Made by a program: the position numbers and the translations under genes. From Sulfuriferula multivorans (GTDB lineage: Bacteria; Pseudomonadota; Gammaproteobacteria; Burkholderiales; Thiobacillaceae), in assembly GCA_010365175.1 (NCBI GenBank), contig JAAFGW010000067.1, positions 1 to 11,649 of the forward strand: a stretch of 11,649 nt of DNA, in the 5' to 3' direction. Positions 1 through 6,168 of this stretch are shown one piece after another (positions within the stretch are counted from its first letter, which is position 1; the number at the start of each line of letters is the position of its first letter). Under the pieces are notes generated by a model. It worked only from the letters and a program-made list of their open reading frames with translations. It was not told where the DNA came from and did not search any database.

Positions 1-154
1 CCGCATAGGCAACAGCTCCTGCGGGGTCGGAGGTGATTTTGATGCGGCCGGCCGCGCTCTCGCTGACGCTGCCCGTGCCGGCACAGCCGGATAGAGCAAC
101 CGTGGCTGCCAGCAGGCCGAGCCATTTGATGGCGGAAGAGTTGAATCGAGTCAT
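1..154 (-). CDS. Putative lipoprotein, N-terminal part only (runs off the window)
   Basis: The reading frame starts at the ATG at 154 and continues past the left edge, so only about 51 residues are visible. They show a short basic N-terminus, a hydrophobic stretch (WLGLLAATVAL) and a lipobox LSGC followed by AGTGS, which is a type II lipoprotein signal with the lipidated cysteine near residue 24. Residues after it read IKITSDPAGAVAYA, which resembles the start of a PEGA-type surface domain, but too little is present to be sure. An AGGA ribosome site lies six bases before the ATG. An upstream ATG at 159 is ruled out because it meets a stop two codons later. The function is unknown. Confidence 0.7.
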   Translation of the reverse strand, partial: MTRFNSSAIKWLGLLAATVALSGCAGTGSVSESAAGRIKITSDPAGAVAYA

Positions 155-261
155 TGCATTCCTTTTCTGAGATGGTTCGATGGACGTTGCGAGAATGAAC
201 CCAAGCTTGATCGGAGTCAGTCAGATATGCATTCTAAAAGCTGCAACGGCCATTTCTAAAG

Positions 262-289
262 AAAAAAACCCACCAGCATGACTGGTGGG
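262..289 (-). terminator. Rho-independent terminator of the porin gene
   Basis: Read on the minus strand this is CCCACCAG, a five-base loop, CTGGTGGG, then seven T. The 8-bp GC-rich stem and T run begin about 28 bases after the porin stop codon. They should end the porin transcript before the lipoprotein gene, so the two are probably separate units. Confidence 0.9.
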
Positions 290-317
290 CTACAGGAGGA
301 CAAACAACGCAAATTGC

Positions 318-1715
318 TTAGAAAATCGCCGTCAACTGCACGCCGACTCTATTGTCCACGCCCTTAAGGTTAGCATTCACGTTGTTACAGACCGCAGCGC
401 CTGAGTTGCACTCAAAGTCGCGGATTTCATAGTTGACGGTGACGCGGGTCTTCGGGTTGAAGTGGTACTGCACCCCCAAGGTCCATTTGTCGAATTGGTG
501 CTGGTCAGGGCGACCATCATTACGTGTCAATGTGTCAAAGCGTGCATCCAGTTCGAACTTGGTGTTGGGGATATACCAGCCGCCTTCCACATACCAGCTA
601 TAGGCTTTGGCATCGGCACCATTTCCATTCGCGGGACCCGTAAAATACCAGTTGGTTTTGTCAGGGCCTTCAAAGATCATGCCATCAGCCTTGACGTATT
701 CAGCCGTTACGCGGAAAGGCTTTTTCAAATACTTCACCCCCACCCCCGCGCGGTTCCGGTCATAAGACTTGAGGTTGGCAGTGCTGTCATTCGTGATATC
801 AAGCAGGCGAGTACCCCATTGCCCCCAGCCGAAGAATTTCAGGCCATGTGCGCGGCCACCCCTGCCACCGTCGAGTGATTTCTCGGCAGACACATAAAGG
901 TATTTGTCATACTCGCCATCGCTATTACTGAACTCGATGCCATTGCCGTTACCAATCATTGCGGCATAGGAAACTTCCCATTCGTTGCCCACATCGAATG
1001 CGTCGAACACCTGGACACCGACGTCACGGAATGCACCTACAGGACTCGGATTGGTGTCGAACTTGGCACCACCTTGAAGCTGAGCTTCCGTGTAGGGGCC
1101 CACGTTGCCGGAGGCACCGTTACAAACAGGCGTGGTTGCGGAAGCCGCGGGACAAGGCGTATAGCTCTTATTGGGCTGTCTTTCATTGAGCAGGATGTTG
1201 GCCCCCTCAGTGAAGTTGATGTAATCGAACACGTGAATGGCCTGCAACGCTTCCTCTGACCCAGGCGTCTTGAACAGACCTGCACGAATCCGTGCACCCG
1301 GAATGTGGTTCAGGGTGATGCTGGCATCGGTCAAACGGGCGAATGCGCCTCGGCCGGCGGTGATGCCGTTGTTGCCCATCTCAAGCAGCGCAAAGTAATT
1401 GATCTTGCTGTCGATCGGGAAACCGGTGCCGCGCACGCCGATGCGAGCACGGTTGATGTTGAAGCCATCTTGTCCATCCAGATCGGGTCCAATCAGTTTG
1501 GGCGGAACGTATCCTCCAGTTGAATTAGCGTCGCTGAAATCCTTTTCGTACTTACCCTGAATAAAACCCCATACCTCGGCGCGTGAAGCCGAGGCCGGAT
1601 CTTCGGTGCCTTGCAGCATCAGCCAGTTGGCCGCGTGTGCCGAACCTACTGCGGCAAATGCCATGGTGCAGGCTGCGCTGATCAGTGCGCGCTTGAATTG
1701 TTTGTTATCTCCCAA
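318..1715 (-). CDS. Outer-membrane porin, phosphate-selective porin O/P-like
   Basis: This 465-residue protein is predicted to form a beta-barrel channel in the outer membrane. It has a signal peptide ending SAHA (cleavage after about residue 28), alternating polar/aromatic strands with Gly/Asn/Asp-rich loops, and a C-terminal phenylalanine (QLTAIF), the usual barrel assembly signal. The segment around residues 84-150 (FNINRARIGVRGTGFPI, then GLFKTPGSEEAL) resembles the OprO/OprP-like porin family; the substrate cannot be read from sequence. Two close cysteine pairs (188/198 and 436/443) lie in predicted loops. The start is a TTG at 1715: GAGGAG sits seven bases before it, and the basic start of the signal peptide would be lost from any later start. 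It lies downstream of the DsrE-like pair but is separated from it by a terminator, so joint expression is uncertain. Confidence 0.82.
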   Translation of the reverse strand: MGDNKQFKRALISAACTMAFAAVGSAHAANWLMLQGTEDPASASRAEVWGFIQGKYEKDFSDANSTGGYVPPKLIGPDLDGQDGFNINRARIGVRGTGFPIDSKINYFALLEMGNNGITAGRGAFARLTDASITLNHIPGARIRAGLFKTPGSEEALQAIHVFDYINFTEGANILLNERQPNKSYTPCPAASATTPVCNGASGNVGPYTEAQLQGGAKFDTNPSPVGAFRDVGVQVFDAFDVGNEWEVSYAAMIGNGNGIEFSNSDGEYDKYLYVSAEKSLDGGRGGRAHGLKFFGWGQWGTRLLDITNDSTANLKSYDRNRAGVGVKYLKKPFRVTAEYVKADGMIFEGPDKTNWYFTGPANGNGADAKAYSWYVEGGWYIPNTKFELDARFDTLTRNDGRPDQHQFDKWTLGVQYHFNPKTRVTVNYEIRDFECNSGAAVCNNVNANLKGVDNRVGVQLTAIF

Positions 1716-1773
1716 TTTCTTGCTCCTCTATAAATAAAAGTTCTTGCATCAATCAAACGGGGCTTGCGCCCTG

Positions 1774-1793
1774 AAAAAATGGCCGGGAGGCCA
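1774..1793 (-). terminator. Rho-independent terminator after the DsrE-like pair
   Basis: On the minus strand the sequence reads TGGCC, loop TCCC, GGCCA, then six T. The stem starts 18 bases after the stop codon of the 1812-2258 gene. A second small hairpin (GGGC/GCCC around 1760-1771) follows. It marks the probable end of the DsrE-like transcription unit. Confidence 0.75.
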
Positions 1794-1811
1794 AGTGTTG
1801 TCGAGCATCAA

Positions 1812-2258
1812 TCAGGGCTTGATGTAAACGTAACCCTGCTTGGACAGTTCACCGATGCGTACGATGCCGGCCGGTACCATCTTGGCAACGGGGTTGATTT
1901 TCGGCTCTTCGCCCAGCATTTTCGTCATACCCTTGAGCGTGTTTCCGCAGGCAGAAAACTTCACGCCGCTCTGGGAAAGCGAATCAATCCGCTTGTTGTG
2001 CACGTTGTCCGCAAACAGCAAACGCAAACCGGGACCATAGGCAACGATCTCGACTTCTACCTGTCCGGGCGGGTAAGCGGATAGCAGGTTTGAAGCATTG
2101 TTCAGGATGAGTTCCTGCTTGGAAGGATCCATATCACTGAGTTGAAGAACATATTTGTTCTCAGCGAAAGTGGATTCGGCCGACAGGGCAGGCGTGGCAA
2201 CCGAAACGATCAGTAGCGAAAAAATCGTGAGGAAAAAAGATCGAAGATAGGTCAGCAT
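1812..2258 (-). CDS. Exported DsrE-like protein 1
   Basis: This small secreted protein of 148 residues resembles the DsrE/YchN-like fold. A hydrophobic signal peptide ends ALSA (cleavage after about residue 27). The mature part begins a beta strand at KYVLQL, continues with VEVEIVAYGPGLRLL (about 67-81), has a single cysteine in SACGNTL (Cys104), and ends GYVYIKP. Cytosolic DsrE-family proteins form oligomers and some carry sulfur on a cysteine; an exported version acting on periplasmic sulfur or thiols is inference. It is clearly related to the next gene (2388-2846) and to the periplasmic domain of the anti-sigma factor at 3611-4366. GGAGAG precedes the ATG. No ECF-type promoter is visible directly upstream, so it is probably read through from 2388-2846. 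Confidence 0.8.
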   Translation of the reverse strand: MLTYLRSFFLTIFSLLIVSVATPALSAESTFAENKYVLQLSDMDPSKQELILNNASNLLSAYPPGQVEVEIVAYGPGLRLLFADNVHNKRIDSLSQSGVKFSACGNTLKGMTKMLGEEPKINPVAKMVPAGIVRIGELSKQGYVYIKP

Positions 2259-2347
2259 TGTTTCTCTCCAGGCTGGAATTTAGGGCGAAAAAGTACCTAA
2301 GTAGGGGGGTCCCCTTCTTAAATAATGGTTATTATTGGTTTTGGGTA

Positions 2348-2374
2348 AGTCAGGCCGCTTGGGGCGGCCTGACT
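2348..2374. other. Perfect 11-bp hairpin between the two DsrE-like genes
   Basis: AGTCAGGCCGC and GCGGCCTGACT flank a five-base loop, 13 bases after the stop codon of the upstream DsrE-like gene. No clear T run follows on either strand (minus continues TACCCAAAACC). It may be a weak terminator, an RNA processing or stabilising element, or a device that sets the ratio of the two products. Confidence 0.7.
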
Positions 2375-2387
2375 ACAGCAGCAGTAC

Positions 2388-2846
2388 TCAGGGCTTCAGA
2401 TACACATAGCCTTCTTTGGCCTGCATGCGACCGATTTCAGCTACGCCTGAAGGGACGAGGCTGGCTTCGGGCAGAACTGTTGCGGGATCGATCTTGCGGC
2501 TCACCAGTGTGTTGTTGCAAACACGGAAATCAACACCTTTGGCTTTCAGAGCCTGGACGGTCGGTTCATACGGGTTGCCGTTCTTGTCAGCCGCGCCTTG
2601 GAGCAGGAAGTCAATGCCCTTGCTGTGAGTCACAATCACGATTTTTGCATCGGGGGCGGCGTTCAGGTGGTTTTTCACATTACGCATTGCGGCTGTAGCG
2701 TTGTCACTGTCGTTGACGTGATAAACCACTTTCTCTACTGCGGAAGCCGATGGGCCTGCAGCTTCAGCCAGTGGGCCGGCACTTGCCATCGGGGCAATGG
2801 ACAGCATCAGTGCTGCGAGAATGGGGGTAAGTGTGCGTGTCATCAT
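2388..2846 (-). CDS. Exported DsrE-like protein 2
   Basis: This 152-residue secreted protein is a paralogue of the 1812-2258 product. The signal peptide ends MASA (cleavage after about residue 23). The mature domain shows EKVVYHVND, AKIVIVTHSKGIDFLLQGA (about 68-85), one cysteine in RVCNNTL (Cys110), then LVPSGVAEIGRM and a C-terminal GYVYLKP. All of these match the sister gene at the same places. AGGAG lies seven to ten bases before the ATG at 2846, which is followed at once by a second ATG, so either could be used. It is first in a probable two-gene unit driven by the ECF-type promoter at 2903-2931. A periplasmic sulfur- or thiol-related role is inferred from the fold and lone cysteine; no substrate is shown by the sequence. 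Confidence 0.82.
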   Translation of the reverse strand: MMTRTLTPILAALMLSIAPMASAGPLAEAAGPSASAVEKVVYHVNDSDNATAAMRNVKNHLNAAPDAKIVIVTHSKGIDFLLQGAADKNGNPYEPTVQALKAKGVDFRVCNNTLVSRKIDPATVLPEASLVPSGVAEIGRMQAKEGYVYLKP

Positions 2847-2902
2847 TATAAGTCTCCTGTAGATAGTGAAAATTAATGGGCTTTCTCCAAAAGCCTTATT
2901 GA

Positions 2903-2931
2903 TAGGACGCAGGGAGTGGCATTCTTATTCC
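2903..2931 (-). promoter_or_regulatory. ECF-type promoter for the DsrE-like genes
   Basis: The minus strand shows GGAAT (2931-2927), a 17-base spacer, and CGTC (2909-2906) continuing CTA. This is the form of ECF sigma promoters (GGAA-type -35, CGTC-type -10). It would give a leader of about 50 bases before the ATG at 2846. The same elements with the same spacing occur on the plus strand before the sigma gene. Confidence 0.7.
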
Positions 2932-3025
2932 ATATCCAGAACTTTATTTTTATGGAGTAATGAGAGTCGCTTCCCACATCGAACCAATGCAAACATGGTA
3001 ACGCTATCAAGTCCTTAATATAGAT

Positions 3026-3054
3026 GGAATAAATAGACTAGAACCCACGTCAAA
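3026..3054 (+). promoter_or_regulatory. ECF-type autoregulatory promoter of the sigma factor gene
   Basis: GGAAT (3026-3030), 17 bases, then CGTC (3048-3051) followed by AAA match the divergent promoter at 2931-2903 in both elements and spacing. Extended identity covers ATGGAATAA. Transcription would begin at about 3057-3060, essentially at the annotated ATG, so the transcript may be leaderless. Confidence 0.65.
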
Positions 3055-3059
3055 CCGTC

Positions 3060-3614
3060 ATGACCATGCTTACACGATTTTTAATGGGCCCCATGCGCCC
3101 CAGTATTGAGGCTCAGCGTCCTGTGCTGTATCGCATCGCCTACTCATGGTGTCACGACCCGGCACTGTCCGATGATCTGGTGCAGGAAACGCTCTCCAAA
3201 GCTTGGGTTCGGCGTGCGCAACTGCGCGAACAGGCAGCACTCAAGGCCTGGATGGTCGCAATCATGAGTCATTGCTGGCTCGACCATTTGCGCAACCGGC
3301 ATGATTTTGATGATGTGGATGACTTGCAGGACACACTTGAATCCACTGTGGCTTCCCCTGAGGCGTGCTGTCATCGTGAACAAGTGGTCGCGTGTGTGCG
3401 TGCTGCCGTGGCACGCCTGCCACAAGGCCAGCGCCAAGTGTTGACCCTGGTCGATCTGGAAGAGTTTAGCTACGCCGAGGTTGCAGGCATTCTGGAAATT
3501 CCGGTGGGTACGGTAATGAGCCGGTTGTCGCGCGCGCGCACCAGCCTGAAAACCATGCTGGATGCTGCGGCAGCATATTCTTTAGCCCAACCGTTGCTGA
3601 GGAGGGTGAAATGA
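3060..3614 (+). CDS. ECF RNA polymerase sigma factor (RpoE-like)
   Basis: This 184-residue extracytoplasmic-function sigma factor should direct RNA polymerase to promoters of the GGAAT/CGTC type seen next to it. Region 2 spans about residues 20-83, with the core-binding motif DDLVQETLSKAW (39-50). Region 4 spans about 112-165, with the helix-turn-helix FSYAEVAGILEIPVGTVMSR and then LSRAR. There is no region 1 or 3, as is normal for the class. The start is uncertain: no ribosome site precedes the ATG at 3060, and ATGs at 3066, 3084 and 3093 are also in frame before the conserved region. Its stop overlaps the anti-sigma start (ATGA, 3611-3614), indicating coupled translation. It is read divergently from the DsrE-like genes. 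Confidence 0.93.
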   Translation: MTMLTRFLMGPMRPSIEAQRPVLYRIAYSWCHDPALSDDLVQETLSKAWVRRAQLREQAALKAWMVAIMSHCWLDHLRNRHDFDDVDDLQDTLESTVASPEACCHREQVVACVRAAVARLPQGQRQVLTLVDLEEFSYAEVAGILEIPVGTVMSRLSRARTSLKTMLDAAAAYSLAQPLLRRVK

Positions 3615-4366
3615 AATCTTTTGTTTCGGATGAAACACTGCATGCGTTTATCGATGGTGAATTCGATGTGGCCGAGAGTGAGTCGCTGATTGCTCAAATG
3701 CGTTATGACCCGGAGTTGGCACAGCGGGTGGGGGCTTTGCGTGGTTTGCAAAGTATGGTCCGGTTAGCCTATGCGGAGCCGCCTGTTACCCGAGATTGGG
3801 TAGGGAATGTCGCGCCGCGTCGGCAATTCATGCAGCATTGCGCTTTTGGCTGCCTCATTTTGCTTGCGGGATTAAGCGGTGGATGGCTATTGCATAGCTT
3901 GGAACGACAAGCCATGACAGAGTCATCCACTTTGATTCCTGCCCATACCGCTGCTATTGAAGCAAATGGATTCCAGGCTGTAAGTCTGGCCCGCAAGGCC
4001 GACCCCAATAAAGTGTTATTGCACATCGACAGCGCTTCACCAAAAAAAATGAAGGATGCACTGGATCAGGCCGAGGCTTTCCTGGATCAGGCTGAACGAC
4101 AGGGCCGCTCGATGCAGCTTGAAATCATCGCCAACAACCATGGACTGGAATTATTGCGAGCGGGGGAAAGTCCTTATTCAGAGCGTATTGCATTGATGAA
4201 GAAACGCCACGCTACGCTGCAGTTTGTTGCGTGCAGCCAGGCTATTGCGCGGTTTACCAGAGAGGGGCAAAAAGTGGTGTTATTGCCCGCCGTTACGACA
4301 GCCCCCACTGCGATCAGTGAAATTGTGACGCGCCTTCAGCAGGGGTGGACCTATGTTCGGGTTTAA
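3611..4366 (+). CDS. Membrane anti-sigma factor with periplasmic DsrE-like sensor domain
   Basis: This 251-residue inner-membrane protein should hold the co-encoded sigma factor. Residues 1-60 form a cytoplasmic anti-sigma domain (LHAFIDGEFD, then RYDPELAQRVGALRGLQ), similar to the RsiW/ChrR-type helical fold but without the HxxxCxxC zinc motif. One membrane segment lies at about 77-96. A linker leads to a periplasmic domain at about 133-251 that is DsrE-like: NKVLLHID, MQLEIIANNHGLELLRAG, a single periplasmic cysteine (FVACSQAI, Cys208) and a C-terminal GWTYVRV. These line up with KVVYHVND, IVIVTHSKGIDFLLQG, RVCNNTL and GYVYLKP of the secreted protein at 2388-2846. A GGAGG site (3601-3605) serves the start. 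What the domain senses is not known; sulfur compounds, thiol redox state or the secreted DsrE-like proteins are candidates. Confidence 0.85.
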   Translation: MKSFVSDETLHAFIDGEFDVAESESLIAQMRYDPELAQRVGALRGLQSMVRLAYAEPPVTRDWVGNVAPRRQFMQHCAFGCLILLAGLSGGWLLHSLERQAMTESSTLIPAHTAAIEANGFQAVSLARKADPNKVLLHIDSASPKKMKDALDQAEAFLDQAERQGRSMQLEIIANNHGLELLRAGESPYSERIALMKKRHATLQFVACSQAIARFTREGQKVVLLPAVTTAPTAISEIVTRLQQGWTYVRV

Positions 4367-6158
4367 GCGCTGGAGCGCGGTTAACTGTGTACTGCTGATT
4401 TCTTGCCTGACGGGCGCCGCATGGTCTGCGGCGCCCGTCAATCAATTGGCAAATCACCCTTCGCCCTATCTCGCTTTGCATGGAAGCGACCCGGTGGCGT
4501 GGCAGGAATGGAATGCCGATACGCTTGCCCGTGCGCGCCGCGAAAACAAACTCTTGTTCGTGTCGGTGGGTTATTTCGCTTGTCATTGGTGTCACGTGAT
4601 GCAGCGTGAAAGTTATAAAAACAAACAGATTGCCGCCATTCTTAACCGTGATTTCATACCCGTTAAGGTCGACCGTGAACTTAACAGTGGCCTTGACGAT
4701 GCGTTGCAAAACTTTTCAGCTCGTCTGACGGGCGCATCGGGTTGGCCTTTGAATGCGTTTGTTACGCCAGAAGGCCATCCTGCCTATGTCATCTTGTATG
4801 CGCCGCCAGACGATTTCCGCAAGTTGCTGTCACAACTTTCAGGCCGATGGGCGTCGGATAAAGCCGGCATTCGGCGCCTGGCGACTCAGGCGATGCAGCC
4901 GCCTGCGCAACAGCCCGTTGGCGCGCCACTGACTGCGGCGCGCACAGCCCGCGCCTGGCAGCAATTCATGGCGGGCATATGGCAGGAAGCGGATACTCAG
5001 CAGGGCGGCTTTGGACAAGTCAGTAAATTTCCCATGGCCCCCCAGCTGGATGCCTTGCTCGAACGACAAGCGAAGCAGCCAGATGCAAAGCTGGCCGAAT
5101 TTTTGCGATTAACTTTCGATCAAATGGCTGCGCGGGGCATGCGTGACCATGTTGGTGGGGGATTTTTTCGCTATACAGTTGACCCAGGTTGGGACACGCC
5201 GCACTTTGAAAAAATGCTCTACGACAATGCGCATCTGGTCACGCTTTACTTGCGTGCGGCGACAGTGTTGCGCCAGCCACGTTATCGCGACATCGCGCGC
5301 AGCACGCTTGCATTCATGCAGGATGAATTGCAGGATGCCAGCGGTGGCTTCTATAGCAGCACCTCGGCAGTTGATGCAGCCGGGCGGGAAGGGGCCACTT
5401 ATCTGTGGGAACCAGAAGAACTGAAGCGGCGTTTGTCGCCGGAAGCCTATTCGGCAGCAAAACGGGTGTGGCGACTTGAAGCCGCACGCAGTTTTGACGA
5501 AGGCTATTTGCCGGCGGAGTATTCGTCTCCAACCGCCAGTGAACGTCGCTTGTTAACGGATGCCGCACGCATTCTTCGCCCGTTACGACAGGCACGCAGC
5601 CTACCCAAAGACACCAAACTGAATGCGGGACTGAATGGCCTTGCCTTGTCAGCGTTTAGCCAGGCCATTTCGCAGGTAGATAAAGGCTATCGGTCAGGTG
5701 CCGATCGTCTCCAGCGTTTTATTCTGTCTCGGCTGGCAAAGGATGGACGACTAATGAAAAGTATGGCGCGCGGACAGATCCTGCCAGATGCTGAACTGGA
5801 GGACTACGCTTACGTTGTGCAGGGGTTGCTGGATCATGCCGACGCAACCGGAAACGACCAATCGCGTGTTCGTGCGCGACAAATTGCGCAAACCGCCTGG
5901 CAATTGTTTTGGAGTGAACAAGGCTGGAAGCATGAAGCCCAGCCTTTGTTGGCAACCTTGCAGCCAGAGCCGGCACTGGCCGATGGTGCATTGTATTCGC
6001 CCTCGGACGTGCTGATATTAGCCAGCCTGCGTGTGCAGGATCCTGTGCTGAATCAAAAAGCGCTCAATGCCTTGCGCTGGCGCTTGCCGGCGATGGAGCG
6101 GGATCCTTATACCTATCCAACACGCGTGCGCGCGTTGGCGCTCACGCAGCCGGACTAG
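4353..6158 (+). CDS. Exported DUF255 / YyaL-SSP411-type thioredoxin-like protein
   Basis: This 601-residue protein has a thioredoxin-like domain followed by an all-helical toroid. A signal peptide ends AAWSA (about residue 26), so it is probably periplasmic. The thioredoxin-like part runs about 28-175: NHPSPYLALHGSDPVAW, the active-site motif CHWCH (77-81), IPVKVDREL and GASGWPLNAFVTPEG, all hallmarks of the family. The helical part contains GGGFFRYTVDPGWDTPHFEK and LYDNAHL, typical of the six-hairpin glycosidase-like fold. Family members are often 650-700 residues, so this is on the short side. The reaction is not established for the family. The ATG lies inside the end of the anti-sigma gene (14-base overlap) with AGGGGTGG before it, so it is co-translated with the regulators. 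It may act on thiols or sulfur species seen by the sensor (inference). Confidence 0.85.
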   Translation: MFGFKRWSAVNCVLLISCLTGAAWSAAPVNQLANHPSPYLALHGSDPVAWQEWNADTLARARRENKLLFVSVGYFACHWCHVMQRESYKNKQIAAILNRDFIPVKVDRELNSGLDDALQNFSARLTGASGWPLNAFVTPEGHPAYVILYAPPDDFRKLLSQLSGRWASDKAGIRRLATQAMQPPAQQPVGAPLTAARTARAWQQFMAGIWQEADTQQGGFGQVSKFPMAPQLDALLERQAKQPDAKLAEFLRLTFDQMAARGMRDHVGGGFFRYTVDPGWDTPHFEKMLYDNAHLVTLYLRAATVLRQPRYRDIARSTLAFMQDELQDASGGFYSSTSAVDAAGREGATYLWEPEELKRRLSPEAYSAAKRVWRLEAARSFDEGYLPAEYSSPTASERRLLTDAARILRPLRQARSLPKDTKLNAGLNGLALSAFSQAISQVDKGYRSGADRLQRFILSRLAKDGRLMKSMARGQILPDAELEDYAYVVQGLLDHADATGNDQSRVRARQIAQTAWQLFWSEQGWKHEAQPLLATLQPEPALADGALYSPSDVLILASLRVQDPVLNQKALNALRWRLPAMERDPYTYPTRVRALALTQPD

Positions 6159-6168
6159 TCTCGGGGGC

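Noticed and set aside
1728..1757. TTGATT-17-TTATAG sigma-70-like promoter before the porin
   Set aside because: The -10 would touch the ribosome site, leaving transcription to start within or after it; the match is also weak.
2258..2698. 146-codon plus-strand frame opposite the second DsrE-like gene
   Set aside because: It runs antisense to a gene with clear signal peptide, ribosome site and homology; its own composition is rich in Cys, Trp and Arg as expected for a shadow frame.
2981..3007. GAACC with a downstream CTATC as an alternative ECF promoter for the sigma gene
   Set aside because: It lacks the GGAAT/CGTC pair with 17-base spacing that is shared by the two outward promoters, and has no partner on the other strand.
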